Shown in pieces: positions 1 to 7,505 of a stretch of DNA of 43,970 bases; position 1 is the first letter of the stretch, and each line of letters opens with the position of its first letter. The stretch is from NCBI GenBank assembly GCA_025936175.1, contig JAICTV010000014.1:1-43970 (forward strand). Direction: 5' to 3'. Position numbers and translations under genes: made by a program. This DNA is from Phycisphaerae bacterium. GTDB lineage: Bacteria; Planctomycetota; Phycisphaerae; Tepidisphaerales; Tepidisphaeraceae. The notes under the pieces were generated by a model. That model was not told where the DNA came from. It saw only the letters and a program-made list of their open reading frames with translations, and searched no databases.

Positions 1-79
1 CGGCGACGCGGACGGCGACGAGTACACAAACCTGGAGAATTACCTGCACGAATTCACCGGAGAGACGATCAGACGGTAA
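1..79 (+). CDS. C-terminal end of a secreted protein (partial)
   Basis: An open frame (codons from base 2) enters from the left edge and stops with TAA at 77-79, giving about 25 residues ending GDADGDEYTNLENYLHEF and a short tail. Acidic DxDxDxxTNxEEYL tails of this type are common at the ends of secreted planctomycete proteins such as polysaccharide lyases, where they resemble thrombospondin type 3 or EF-hand-like calcium sites. Nothing of the catalytic part is inside the window, so the enzyme class cannot be stated. A palindromic repeat begins nine bases after the stop. Confidence 0.6.
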   Translation, partial: GDADGDEYTNLENYLHEFTGETIRR

Positions 80-87
80 CGCGAATT

Positions 88-160
88 GTCATCCCGAGGT
101 ACTCCAAGGGATCCGGGTGACCAATTGCGTCCGAGATCCCTCGGGGTACCTCGGGATGAC
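88..160. repeat. Palindromic dispersed element, copy 1
   Basis: The left arm begins GTCATCCCGAGGTACTCC and the right arm ends CCTCGGGATGAC. About 25 bases pair with about two mismatches around a loop of roughly 20 bases. This is one of at least eight copies in the window, here between the end of a plus-strand gene and the end of a minus-strand gene, where it could also act as a bidirectional terminator. Confidence 0.85.
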
Positions 161-190
161 ACCTGTGCGCCGGACGGGCGCAGCAGAAGC

Positions 191-673
191 TTAGATCCAC
201 TGATCGCGGATCAGCTTGAGCTGCGAAAAATCTTCCTCGTTGAACCACTCCGGGCAATCGCGCGGGACGATGCGGGCGAAGAACTGCTCGGCGTCCTCTT
301 CGATCTTCTCGCGCGTCTGCCCCATCGACAGCCGGGCCGCGTAAAGATCGTCCTCCGTGCTCGTCAGCCGAAGCGCTTCCTGTCCGGCGTATTTGCGCAC
401 CAGATCGGCGAGACCGCGATAGAACATCCAGACGTCGTCGTCCGGCAGCGGCGGGGGAACGCAGTGGCGCTTGAGCGCGTGGCGGAAGTATTTGAGCTTC
501 TCTTCCCACGACAGGTGCGGATCGAGCGCCAGCGTCACGTACTGGCCCACCTTGTACGCCTCGTGCGCGTGACGGTCGCCGACGCGATCCGCCAGGTGCA
601 CCTGCTTGGCGTAGTAAGCCTCCGGATGCCCGATCTCAGGGAGCGGCGGAAGTTGGCGCGACTGCCCGATCAT
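191..673 (-). CDS. Hypothetical protein, 160 residues
   Basis: I do not recognise this protein. It is soluble, with no signal peptide or membrane segment, and rich in charged and aromatic residues (for example YKVGQYVTLALDPHLSWEEK and PLPDDDVWMFYRGLADLV). The C-terminal half, with EEDAEQFFARIVPRDCPEWF, looks helical. The even codon use over its full length and the position between repeat elements support a real gene. The start at 673 follows purine-rich GAGGCG repeats. It is flanked on both sides by repeat-rich non-coding DNA, so there is no operon context to suggest a function. Confidence 0.65.
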   Translation of the reverse strand: MIGQSRQLPPLPEIGHPEAYYAKQVHLADRVGDRHAHEAYKVGQYVTLALDPHLSWEEKLKYFRHALKRHCVPPPLPDDDVWMFYRGLADLVRKYAGQEALRLTSTEDDLYAARLSMGQTREKIEEDAEQFFARIVPRDCPEWFNEEDFSQLKLIRDQWI

Positions 674-947
674 CGCCTCATCGCCTCATGCGCGGGTGCG
701 CGGACATGATGCAGATCGTCGATCCGTCCGGCGAACGTTTGCGACGTGACGGAAAGATCGCCGGAGCCGTTCGTATCCTACGATAATTGTCGGCTTTATG
801 ACAACAGATACTTGCGTGCGAGATGGCAGGTCGCGAGCTCGCAGAAACGTGTCATCCCCAGCGGACTTCGGCGAGCTCCCTTCGGGTCTGAGCCTCAGGG
901 CCGAAGTCAGTCGAGTCGTACTCCGCGAGGGATCTCAAAGACCAACT

Positions 948-1055
948 GATACCCGTCGGGATTGAAGCGCGCTTGTCATCCTGAGGTACTCCGAAGGATC
1001 TGGTCGTCAGGATGACATTCCCTTTCGACCAGCGCACGGCTTAATCCGGATCGGT
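948..1055. repeat. Second dispersed repeat family, copy carrying an inserted palindromic element
   Basis: The segments ATACCCGTCGGGATTGAAG at about 950-968 and TTCGACCAGCGCACGG at about 1024-1039 match a contiguous block at 19042-19106. In this copy the two halves are separated by the 42-base palindromic element at 974-1015. Confidence 0.7.
974..1015. repeat. Short palindromic element inserted in another repeat
   Basis: A complete left arm (GTCATCCTGAGGTACTCCGA) is followed by GGATCT and a shortened right arm (CGTCAGGATGA). Removing these 42 bases restores the sequence seen without interruption at 19042-19106 (GCGCGCT joined to CATTCCC). Confidence 0.75.
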
Positions 1056-1122
1056 ATGACTTCGAGATCCCTCGGAGTCCCTCGGGATGATAATGGTGAC
1101 GCCCCGCGCGACTGCAAAGGCG

Positions 1123-3858
1123 CTACAGCTTCATGGCTGCGCGAACGATCAGGTCTTCCATGTCCTGCTCGACCTCGAAGCCGAGCTTACGGCAGACGCG
1201 CTGCATCTCGGTGTTCTCCGGCAAGATATCAGCGCTCAGGCGTGAGAGCTTCTCATCGCGCGCGACCTGGACCAGCAGCGACAGGAGCTGCGTTCCCAGC
1301 CCACGGTTCTGCCAGCGATCGCTGACCAGCACCGCGAACTCGGCGTCGTTCATGCCCGGCGATTTGCTCAAGCGACCGACGGCGAGGACCCGTCGCTCGC
1401 CGGTCTTCTCGTCCCTGTGCTCGGCGACGAGGGCCATCTCGCGGTCGTAGTCGATGAAGCAGACGCGCAGCAGCCGCTCGTGCGCCGTGCGCGTGCCGAG
1501 CTTCATCGGATGGAAGTAGCGCAGCCGCACCGTGTCTTCCGACAGCTCGGCGTGGAATTTGACCAGCAGCGGCTCGTCCTCCGGTCGGATCGGACGGATC
1601 GTGATCGGCGTGCCGTCCTTCAGCTTCCATGGGAGCGCGTACTGCGCCGGATACGGTCGAATCGCCGTCTTCGGCAGCTTCTCTTCGTGGGTGTCGGGCT
1701 CGTGCAGGAGCACGCGCGCGTCGAGCGCGACCAAGCCGTCCGGCGAAGCGAGCAGCGGGTTGATGTCGATCTCCCTGATCCAGCGCTGCTCGGCGACGAG
1801 CCGGCTGAATCGCACCAGCAGTTGCTCGAGCGCCGCCAGATCGACTGGCTTGCGCCCGCGAACACCCTTAAGCGCGGTGTAGATCTTCGTCTGCTCCATC
1901 ATCCGCCGGGCCAGCGTCGCGTTCAGCGGCGGCAAACCAAGCGAGCGATCCTTGAAGACCTCGACGAGCTGCCCGCCGGTGCCGAAGAGCAATACGGGGC
2001 CGAACTGCGGATCGATGCTGCTCCCGACGATGATCTCGTAGGCATCGGAGAGCTTGACCATCTTCTGCACGGTCACGCCGTCGAAGTGTTGCGCACCGAC
2101 CTTCTCAACGACGCTCGACTTGATCGCATCGAACGCGCCGGCGACGGCGTCGGCGTTAGTCAGGTTCAGCTTCACGCCGCCCACGTCGGTCTTGTGCGTG
2201 ATCGTCCTGGAATAAATCTTCAGGACGACCGGGTACCCGATCTTCGCCGCCACGAGCGTCGCTTCATCGACCGTCCGCGCGATCTCCGTCTGCGCGGTCG
2301 GAATTCCGTAAGCCGCCAGGAGCTGCTTCGACTCGTACTCATCGAGCAGCGTTCGGCCTTCCTTGCGAACTGAATTGACGATCTGCGTCGCCTTGTCGAT
2401 TTGAAGCGTGTCATCATCGGCCGAGAGGCTCGGCGTCTCGTACAAGCCGCGCAGGTTGTACGTGTAGCGGTACATGTAGCAGAACGCTTTCGCCGCCGTG
2501 TCGGGATAGGGGAAGGTCGGAATGCCGGCGCGATTGAGGATCTCTTCGCCCGCGTGCACGACCGGCCCGCCCATCCACGAGGCGAGGACCGGCTTGCCGT
2601 CGATCTTCGCGTAGTTCTTGAGCAGCTCCGCCGTCTGCGTCGGCTCGGTCATGTCCTGCGGCGTGAGGATGACGAGCAGCCCGTCGGAATTAGGATCTTT
2701 CGCCGCCAGCTCCAGGCTCCTGGCGTAACGATCGGCCTTGGCGTCGCCGAGGATGTCCACGGGATTGCCGTGACTCCATTGCGGCGGGAGAAAGCTGTTG
2801 AGCTGTTCGAACGTTTCCTTGCTGATCTGTGTCAGCTCGCCGCCGGAGGTGATCAGCGCATCGACCGCGAGCACCGCGGGACCGCCGGCATTCGTCAGGA
2901 CGGTCAGGTGCGGGCCGCTGGGGCGCGGCTGCTTGGCGAGGACTTCGGCCATGTAGAACAGGTCGGAGATGTTGTTGACGCGCAGCACGCCGCAGCGGCG
3001 GAAGGCCGCTTCGATCACATCATCGCCGCCGGTGAGCGAGCCGGTGTGACTCGCGGCAGCCTTGGCGGCAGCATCCGTTCGACCGGGCTTGATGACGATG
3101 ATGGGCTTGGTGAGCGCGACCTCGCGGGCGGCCGAGAGGAACGCCCGCGCGTCGCCGATCGTTTCCATGTAGACGAGGATGGCCTGCGTCTTGGGGTCAT
3201 TGCCGTAGTAGTCGATCAGGTCGCCCCAGTTGACATCCAGCATCGAGCCGATCGAGACGAAGCCGCTGAAACCGACTTGTTCCTTCAGCGACCAATCGAG
3301 CACCGCCGTCATCAGCGCGCCCGATTGGCTCAGGAATGCGATGTTTCCGGGACGGGCCATGTCGCCGGCGAAACTGGCATTTAAACCGCCGATCGGGTTC
3401 ATCACGCCCAGGCAATTCGGGCCGATGATGCGCATCTTGCCCCTGCGCGCGATCTCCAGGATCTGCCGTTCGAGCGCCGCGCCTTTCTCACCGATTTCCT
3501 TGAAGCCTGCGGAGATGACGACCGCGCCTTTGACGCCGAACTTCACCGCCTCTTCGATGATCGCCGGCACGCTGGGCGCCGGCGTGCAGACGACGATGAG
3601 ATCGACCGCCTCCGGCAGCGCGCTGATGGACGAATATGCCTTGATGCCCAGCACGCTCGGCCGCTTGGGGTTGACGGGGAAGACGGTCCCGCCAAAGGGC
3701 GTGCTGATCAGGTTCCAGAGGACGGTTCGACCGACCGATCCCTGCGTCTCGGTCGCACCAATGACCGCGACGTTGCGCGGTTTGAAGATCGCGTCGAGCG
3801 GGTGCCGCTCCTGGCGAAGGACATCGTGCGACAGATCCGTCGTGGGGCCCGGTTTCAT
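1123..3858 (-). CDS. Acyl-CoA synthetase (NDP-forming)-GNAT acetyltransferase fusion
   Basis: This 911-residue protein has the order of the Pat/PatZ (YfiQ) family. An N-terminal CoA-binding Rossmann domain (about 20-150, [14 protein letters not shown]) is followed by a succinyl-CoA-ligase-like region with [10 protein letters not shown]. An ATP-grasp domain spans about 495-720 ([32 protein letters not shown]). A GNAT domain fills about 745-911, with the acetyl-CoA loop [10 protein letters not shown]. Family members either form acetyl-CoA from acetate or acetylate lysines of enzymes such as acetyl-CoA synthetase. The active-site histidine of ADP-forming synthetases appears to be kept (ASHTGSLTG, His271), although it is reported to be replaced in E. 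coli PatZ. That leaves synthetase activity possible. The gene lies 57 bases downstream of the ABC permease on the same strand. Confidence 0.9.
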   Translation of the reverse strand: MKPGPTTDLSHDVLRQERHPLDAIFKPRNVAVIGATETQGSVGRTVLWNLISTPFGGTVFPVNPKRPSVLGIKAYSSISALPEAVDLIVVCTPAPSVPAIIEEAVKFGVKGAVVISAGFKEIGEKGAALERQILEIARRGKMRIIGPNCLGVMNPIGGLNASFAGDMARPGNIAFLSQSGALMTAVLDWSLKEQVGFSGFVSIGSMLDVNWGDLIDYYGNDPKTQAILVYMETIGDARAFLSAAREVALTKPIIVIKPGRTDAAAKAAASHTGSLTGGDDVIEAAFRRCGVLRVNNISDLFYMAEVLAKQPRPSGPHLTVLTNAGGPAVLAVDALITSGGELTQISKETFEQLNSFLPPQWSHGNPVDILGDAKADRYARSLELAAKDPNSDGLLVILTPQDMTEPTQTAELLKNYAKIDGKPVLASWMGGPVVHAGEEILNRAGIPTFPYPDTAAKAFCYMYRYTYNLRGLYETPSLSADDDTLQIDKATQIVNSVRKEGRTLLDEYESKQLLAAYGIPTAQTEIARTVDEATLVAAKIGYPVVLKIYSRTITHKTDVGGVKLNLTNADAVAGAFDAIKSSVVEKVGAQHFDGVTVQKMVKLSDAYEIIVGSSIDPQFGPVLLFGTGGQLVEVFKDRSLGLPPLNATLARRMMEQTKIYTALKGVRGRKPVDLAALEQLLVRFSRLVAEQRWIREIDINPLLASPDGLVALDARVLLHEPDTHEEKLPKTAIRPYPAQYALPWKLKDGTPITIRPIRPEDEPLLVKFHAELSEDTVRLRYFHPMKLGTRTAHERLLRVCFIDYDREMALVAEHRDEKTGERRVLAVGRLSKSPGMNDAEFAVLVSDRWQNRGLGTQLLSLLVQVARDEKLSRLSADILPENTEMQRVCRKLGFEVEQDMEDLIVRAAMKL

Positions 3859-3915
3859 TTCTTAGAGATTAGACCGCACGATTGGTCGAGGCAAGGAACT
3901 ACGGACTAAAAAGTC

Positions 3916-5988
3916 CTAAATGGAGGGAGCGGTGGCAGATGCGATCAGTGGTTTCTGCGCACTGCCTGACAAACGCCGCAACATCAGCGACGCCGCGATG
4001 ATCAGGATCGCGCCCGCGATCAGCATTCCCAGATGAAGATCGTTTACCGTCGGCGTTGCGGTCGCGCTGTCCATCACCTTCGCCGATCCGCTCTTTTGTA
4101 TCTCGCGGCTGACAACGAGCAGTTGCGTGATGTCGTAGCCCGCGTGCAGCAGCATCGCGGGGAAGACCGAACCGGTGTAGACGACCAGCCAGCCGAGGAT
4201 GATGCCAAGGCCCGTGCGAATCGGAAGCCCGTACAGGTCGAGATGCGCGGCGGCGAAGAGCAGGGCGGTGATCGTGATCGCCGGCCATTTGCTCAACCGG
4301 CGGAGAATGCCCGTCTGAATCGGGCCGCGAAAGAGCGTCTCTTCGCACAGCCCGGCGAGCGCGCCGACGAGGATCGGCACGAGGATCGGCCAGCGCTCCA
4401 GCGGCGGGAAGAGCACCTTCGCCATCTCCCGCTGCGCGTCCGGATTGGGCGGCCAGAACTTGCTTTGCAGCGTGGCGATCAGCTCCATCCACGGGCCGAG
4501 CCCGACGCCTAAGAGCAATCCTGCGACCAACGCCAGGACCGCCGGCTTCCGCCAGGAAAACGTCTCAATCCAGCGGTATTTCCCGATCCAAGCCAGCACG
4601 ATCGCCGGTCCGGCGAGCAGGAAGATCTGCGAGATCAGCAGCATCGGCACCAGGCCGTACCTGATCAGCGACGGCTGGATATAGAACGTCAGCAGCAGTG
4701 CGATCGAGAACAGCGCGAGCGCTTCATCGACGCCTGGCAGGCGCCACTGCCGCCGCTTTCGTCCGGCGGATTTCAATCCGGCAAGCGAGACCGGTTCCCA
4801 CGACGGGTTGACGAGCTGCTCGTTGGTGAACACGCGCGCGGCGACGCTCAACAGCATCGCGGCGTAGACGCAGGAGGAGATGAACGCGAGCACAAACGGC
4901 CCCGCGGTGATGCGGCCGGTCAGCACCTCGCGGATGATCACCGTCGTGTTCGCCACCGGCGTCACGAGCAGCCCGGGCGACATCTCCGGCTCGGCGATGC
5001 CGACCAGCATCGCCGACAGCGGGATCATCATGATCGGCGTCGCCAGCGAGTTCGCTTCGCGGAAGTTCCGGGCGAGCAAGCCGATGATCAGCACGAGCGT
5101 CGAGAACGTGATGAGCGTCGGCACCGCCGCCAGGTACGTCAGCGCCAGCGCGGAGACGTTGAGGTGAAGATCGCCCATCTGCGTCTCGACCAGCGACAGG
5201 CTGCGCCAGAGCACCAGCGACATGCTGAACATGTTCAAAAAGGCAGTTAGAAGTCCGCTGATCAGCACGAGGGCGCCTTTGGCGATGAGCAGCTCCATCC
5301 GGCCGGCGGGCGTGACGAGGAGCGTCTCGAGTGTTCCCAGCTCGCGCTCAGTCGTCGTCGCGTTGAGTGCGGGGAAGAGCGCGCCGAGCATTCCGGTGAC
5401 GAGCAGCAGCACCGGCAGCGACAGCCCGAGCAGTTTGCCGAGGCGTTGGTCCGCGGTTGCGACATCGATCGTCGTCTTCTTCAGCGGCTGAAGCAGCGAG
5501 AGCGGCTGACCGCGTTCGCGCAGACGCTGCTGCAGGATCCAGTCCTCGTAGTCCGCCAGCACGCGGTTGATCTTCGGCTCGACGAAGAGCGACGACGTGC
5601 GGCTGCGATCGGTCTTGACGATAAACTCGGGCGCTTTCGCCGCCAGCGCCGCTGCTTCCGCGTTCGGCGGGATGATGATGATGCCATCGATCTTGCCGTT
5701 CTTAAGCTCATCCGCCGGCTCCGTCGTCGCCGGCGTCATCTTGATGCCGCTCTTCGGCTCCTTGATTGCGACGATCAGATGTGGCGCCGCATCGGGATTG
5801 ACGACAACGACCTTCGCCGGCTGCTCTTCGAGCTGCTTCTTCTTCGACACACCGACTACGCCGACGGCGACGGTGAGCAGCGGATAGAGCACCAGCGGGA
5901 TGCCGAACATGATCGTGAGGCTGCGGCGATCGCGCAGCATCTCGCGAAGCTCTTTGCGGAAGACGATGTTGATTATGTGAAGCCGCAC
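3916..5988 (-). CDS. ABC-2 type permease fused to CPBP intramembrane protease domain
   Basis: This 690-residue membrane protein has two parts. The N-terminal 400 or so residues are NatB/ABC2_membrane_3-like: one helix after RKELREMLRDRRSL, a periplasmic region of about 160 residues, then a helix bundle starting near LLLVTGMLGALFPALN. The C-terminal part (about 415-650) is a CPBP (CAAX protease/bacteriocin-processing) domain with EETLFRG (Glu549, Glu550, Arg554), FAAAHLDLYG (His582) and LLHAGYD (His615). All classical CPBP motifs look intact. It follows the ATPase gene, so the pair probably forms an exporter for sodium, a peptide or a lipid-like substrate. The start appears to be GTG at 5988, and a palindromic repeat separates it from the ATPase gene. 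Confidence 0.88.
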   Translation of the reverse strand: MRLHIINIVFRKELREMLRDRRSLTIMFGIPLVLYPLLTVAVGVVGVSKKKQLEEQPAKVVVVNPDAAPHLIVAIKEPKSGIKMTPATTEPADELKNGKIDGIIIIPPNAEAAALAAKAPEFIVKTDRSRTSSLFVEPKINRVLADYEDWILQQRLRERGQPLSLLQPLKKTTIDVATADQRLGKLLGLSLPVLLLVTGMLGALFPALNATTTERELGTLETLLVTPAGRMELLIAKGALVLISGLLTAFLNMFSMSLVLWRSLSLVETQMGDLHLNVSALALTYLAAVPTLITFSTLVLIIGLLARNFREANSLATPIMMIPLSAMLVGIAEPEMSPGLLVTPVANTTVIIREVLTGRITAGPFVLAFISSCVYAAMLLSVAARVFTNEQLVNPSWEPVSLAGLKSAGRKRRQWRLPGVDEALALFSIALLLTFYIQPSLIRYGLVPMLLISQIFLLAGPAIVLAWIGKYRWIETFSWRKPAVLALVAGLLLGVGLGPWMELIATLQSKFWPPNPDAQREMAKVLFPPLERWPILVPILVGALAGLCEETLFRGPIQTGILRRLSKWPAITITALLFAAAHLDLYGLPIRTGLGIILGWLVVYTGSVFPAMLLHAGYDITQLLVVSREIQKSGSAKVMDSATATPTVNDLHLGMLIAGAILIIAASLMLRRLSGSAQKPLIASATAPSI

Positions 5989-6008
5989 CTTTGTCTGACA
6001 CAGGAGAT

Positions 6009-6064
6009 GTCATGCTGAGGGACTCGCAAGCTGAGCCAGATCCTTCGGAGTCCCTCAGGATGAC
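6009..6064. repeat. Palindromic dispersed element between ABC ATPase and permease
   Basis: Arms GTCATGCTGAGGGACTC and GAGTCCCTCAGGATGAC lie between two genes of one minus-strand operon. The right arm overlaps the end of the ATPase gene and provides its last two codons and stop (TCA TCC TGA). Confidence 0.85.
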
Positions 6065-6813
6065 GTCGTGTGCGCCTCCGGTTCATTTCGGACAAGCGCA
6101 AAGAACGCCTGCCTGATGTTCTGCGTTCCCGTCCGCGCGCACAGTTCCTCGATCGTTCCTTCTCCCAGCACCCGCCCGCGACCGATCACGCCGATCTTGT
6201 TGCAGATGTCTTCCGCCTGCGAAAGCATGTGCGTCGAGAGCAGCACGCACTTGCCCGCGCGGGCGAGGGTGACGACGGCCACTTCGACGGTCTCGCTGAC
6301 GATCGGATCGAGGCCGGTCGTCGGCTCGTCGAGGATCAGCACCGGCGGATCGTGCACGACCGCGCGGGCGAGCGAGACGCGCTGTTTCATGCCGGTCGAG
6401 AGTCGATCGTTGGGGCGATCGGCGTATTCGGTGACGTCGAAGAGCTTGAGCGTCTCCTCGACGCGCTGGTCGAGTTGAGCGCCGTCGAGCCCGTAGAGTG
6501 ACCCGAAGAATCGCAGTGTTTCGCGCGGGGTCAGGCGCGCGTAAAGACCCGTGGATGCGGAGAGGAACCCGATCGATCGACGGACGGCTTCGGGTTCTTG
6601 AATCAGGTCGTGTCCCGCGATGGTCGCGGTTCCCGCGGTCGGTGCGAGCACCGTCGCTAAACAGCGCAGCGTCGTCGTTTTTCCGGCGCCGTTGGGGCCG
6701 AGCAATCCGTAGATCTCACCCGCGGCGCACGACAACGACGCACGCGTTACCGCGGCGACTTCGCCGCCATCGGGATCCTCATACGTCTTCGTGAGTTCGC
6801 GCACTTCGATCAT
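6055..6813 (-). CDS. ABC transporter ATP-binding protein (NatA-like)
   Basis: This 252-residue ATPase of the ABC-2 exporter class powers the permease encoded next to it. It has Walker A GPNGAGKTT (around residue 40), a Q-loop region replaced by the FLSASTGLY stretch typical of NatA-like proteins, signature LSTGMKQRVSLARA, Walker B LILDEPTTGLD and the switch histidine in LLSTHML. The C-terminus ends HTTSS-stop, and the last Ser-Ser-stop is written by the arm of a palindromic repeat. It begins six bases after the methyltransferase stop, so the three genes are probably co-transcribed. Confidence 0.92.
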   Translation of the reverse strand: MIEVRELTKTYEDPDGGEVAAVTRASLSCAAGEIYGLLGPNGAGKTTTLRCLATVLAPTAGTATIAGHDLIQEPEAVRRSIGFLSASTGLYARLTPRETLRFFGSLYGLDGAQLDQRVEETLKLFDVTEYADRPNDRLSTGMKQRVSLARAVVHDPPVLILDEPTTGLDPIVSETVEVAVVTLARAGKCVLLSTHMLSQAEDICNKIGVIGRGRVLGEGTIEELCARTGTQNIRQAFFALVRNEPEAHTTSS

Positions 6814-6819
6814 GGTGAC

Positions 6820-7419
6820 TCAACCGGCAAGGTGCTCCGGCAGGTTGAGCATCTGAAGCTGCTTCGGCTTGGGGTTCTGACAGAAGCCGAACGCGACCAG
6901 CTCGTATTCGAAGGGCGTGCCCACGACGATCTGCGTGAAACCCATCCCCATGAAGAATTGTCGAAGCGACTTGGCGGTGAAGCCGGTGCGATGCGCGAAA
7001 AACTCCTGCCCGGTCTTCTCGATCTCGCCGTGGTAGCCGTAGATCACGTCGCGCACGAGGATCGGCCCCGGGCCGGCGGTGTAGAGGACGTCGTCGATAT
7101 CCATGTTGTCCCGCACCATCTTCGTCAAGACCGCGCCCAGGTCGGGCACGCGCACCTCGACAAATCCCTCCGGGCGAACAACGTGCCGCATGCCGGCCAG
7201 CACTTTCTTGCCTTCGTGGCGGTGATAGTGCTCCAGATTGTGGCTGCAGTAGACGGAATCGAACTGCGCCGCCGGCAGCGTGTGCAGTTGCCGCGCATCA
7301 AGCACGATGTCGGGGCGAAACGTGGAGTCGATGTCGAGCCGCACGCGCTTCCAGCCGGCGTAGTGAGCGGGGAAAATAATGTCCGGCTGACCGCAGCCGA
7401 CGTCGAGCACGCTTGGCAT
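6820..7419 (-). CDS. Class I SAM-dependent methyltransferase
   Basis: This 199-residue protein has the SAM-binding motif VLDVGCGQPDI near its start, an acidic residue ending the second strand (RLDID), and the SHNLEHYHRHEG motif seen in small Methyltransf_11-type enzymes. A post-motif strand (RPEGFVEVRVPDLG) follows. The substrate is unknown. The fold begins almost at residue 3, so a longer N-terminus is unlikely to be needed. It is the first gene of a minus-strand run (methyltransferase, NatA, NatB-CPBP, acyl-CoA synthetase) and is divergent from the branching enzyme, with 86 bases between the starts. I see no strong ribosome-binding site before the ATG. Confidence 0.82.
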   Translation of the reverse strand: MPSVLDVGCGQPDIIFPAHYAGWKRVRLDIDSTFRPDIVLDARQLHTLPAAQFDSVYCSHNLEHYHRHEGKKVLAGMRHVVRPEGFVEVRVPDLGAVLTKMVRDNMDIDDVLYTAGPGPILVRDVIYGYHGEIEKTGQEFFAHRTGFTAKSLRQFFMGMGFTQIVVGTPFEYELVAFGFCQNPKPKQLQMLNLPEHLAG

Positions 7420-7505
7420 CGTGCCGCGATTGTCGAGTCAGTCAGCGGTCGCGGCAAGAGCGGGCGTATTCACGTTCACGCCGCCATCGCTATAGTGCGG
7501 ACGAG

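Larger units (their letters stand above)
851..1090. repeat. Long variant of the palindromic element, interrupted by another repeat
   Basis: Positions 851-940 are a long left arm nearly identical to 28963-29055, including the internal block CGGACTTCGGCGAGCTCCC. The matching right arm is at 1064-1090 (GAGATCCCTCGGAGTCCC). In the other copy the arms are about 25 bases apart, but here more than 110 bases separate them, occupied by the second repeat family (948-1055). The stretch 674-1122 holds no convincing gene; it is essentially this nested block plus about 180 bases with nothing I recognise. Confidence 0.75.

Noticed and set aside
86-1037. Small frames reading peptides such as SRSLGVPRDD over the intergenic repeats
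   Set aside because: The peptides are translations of the palindromic element itself and recur at every copy, so they reflect repeat sequence rather than genes.
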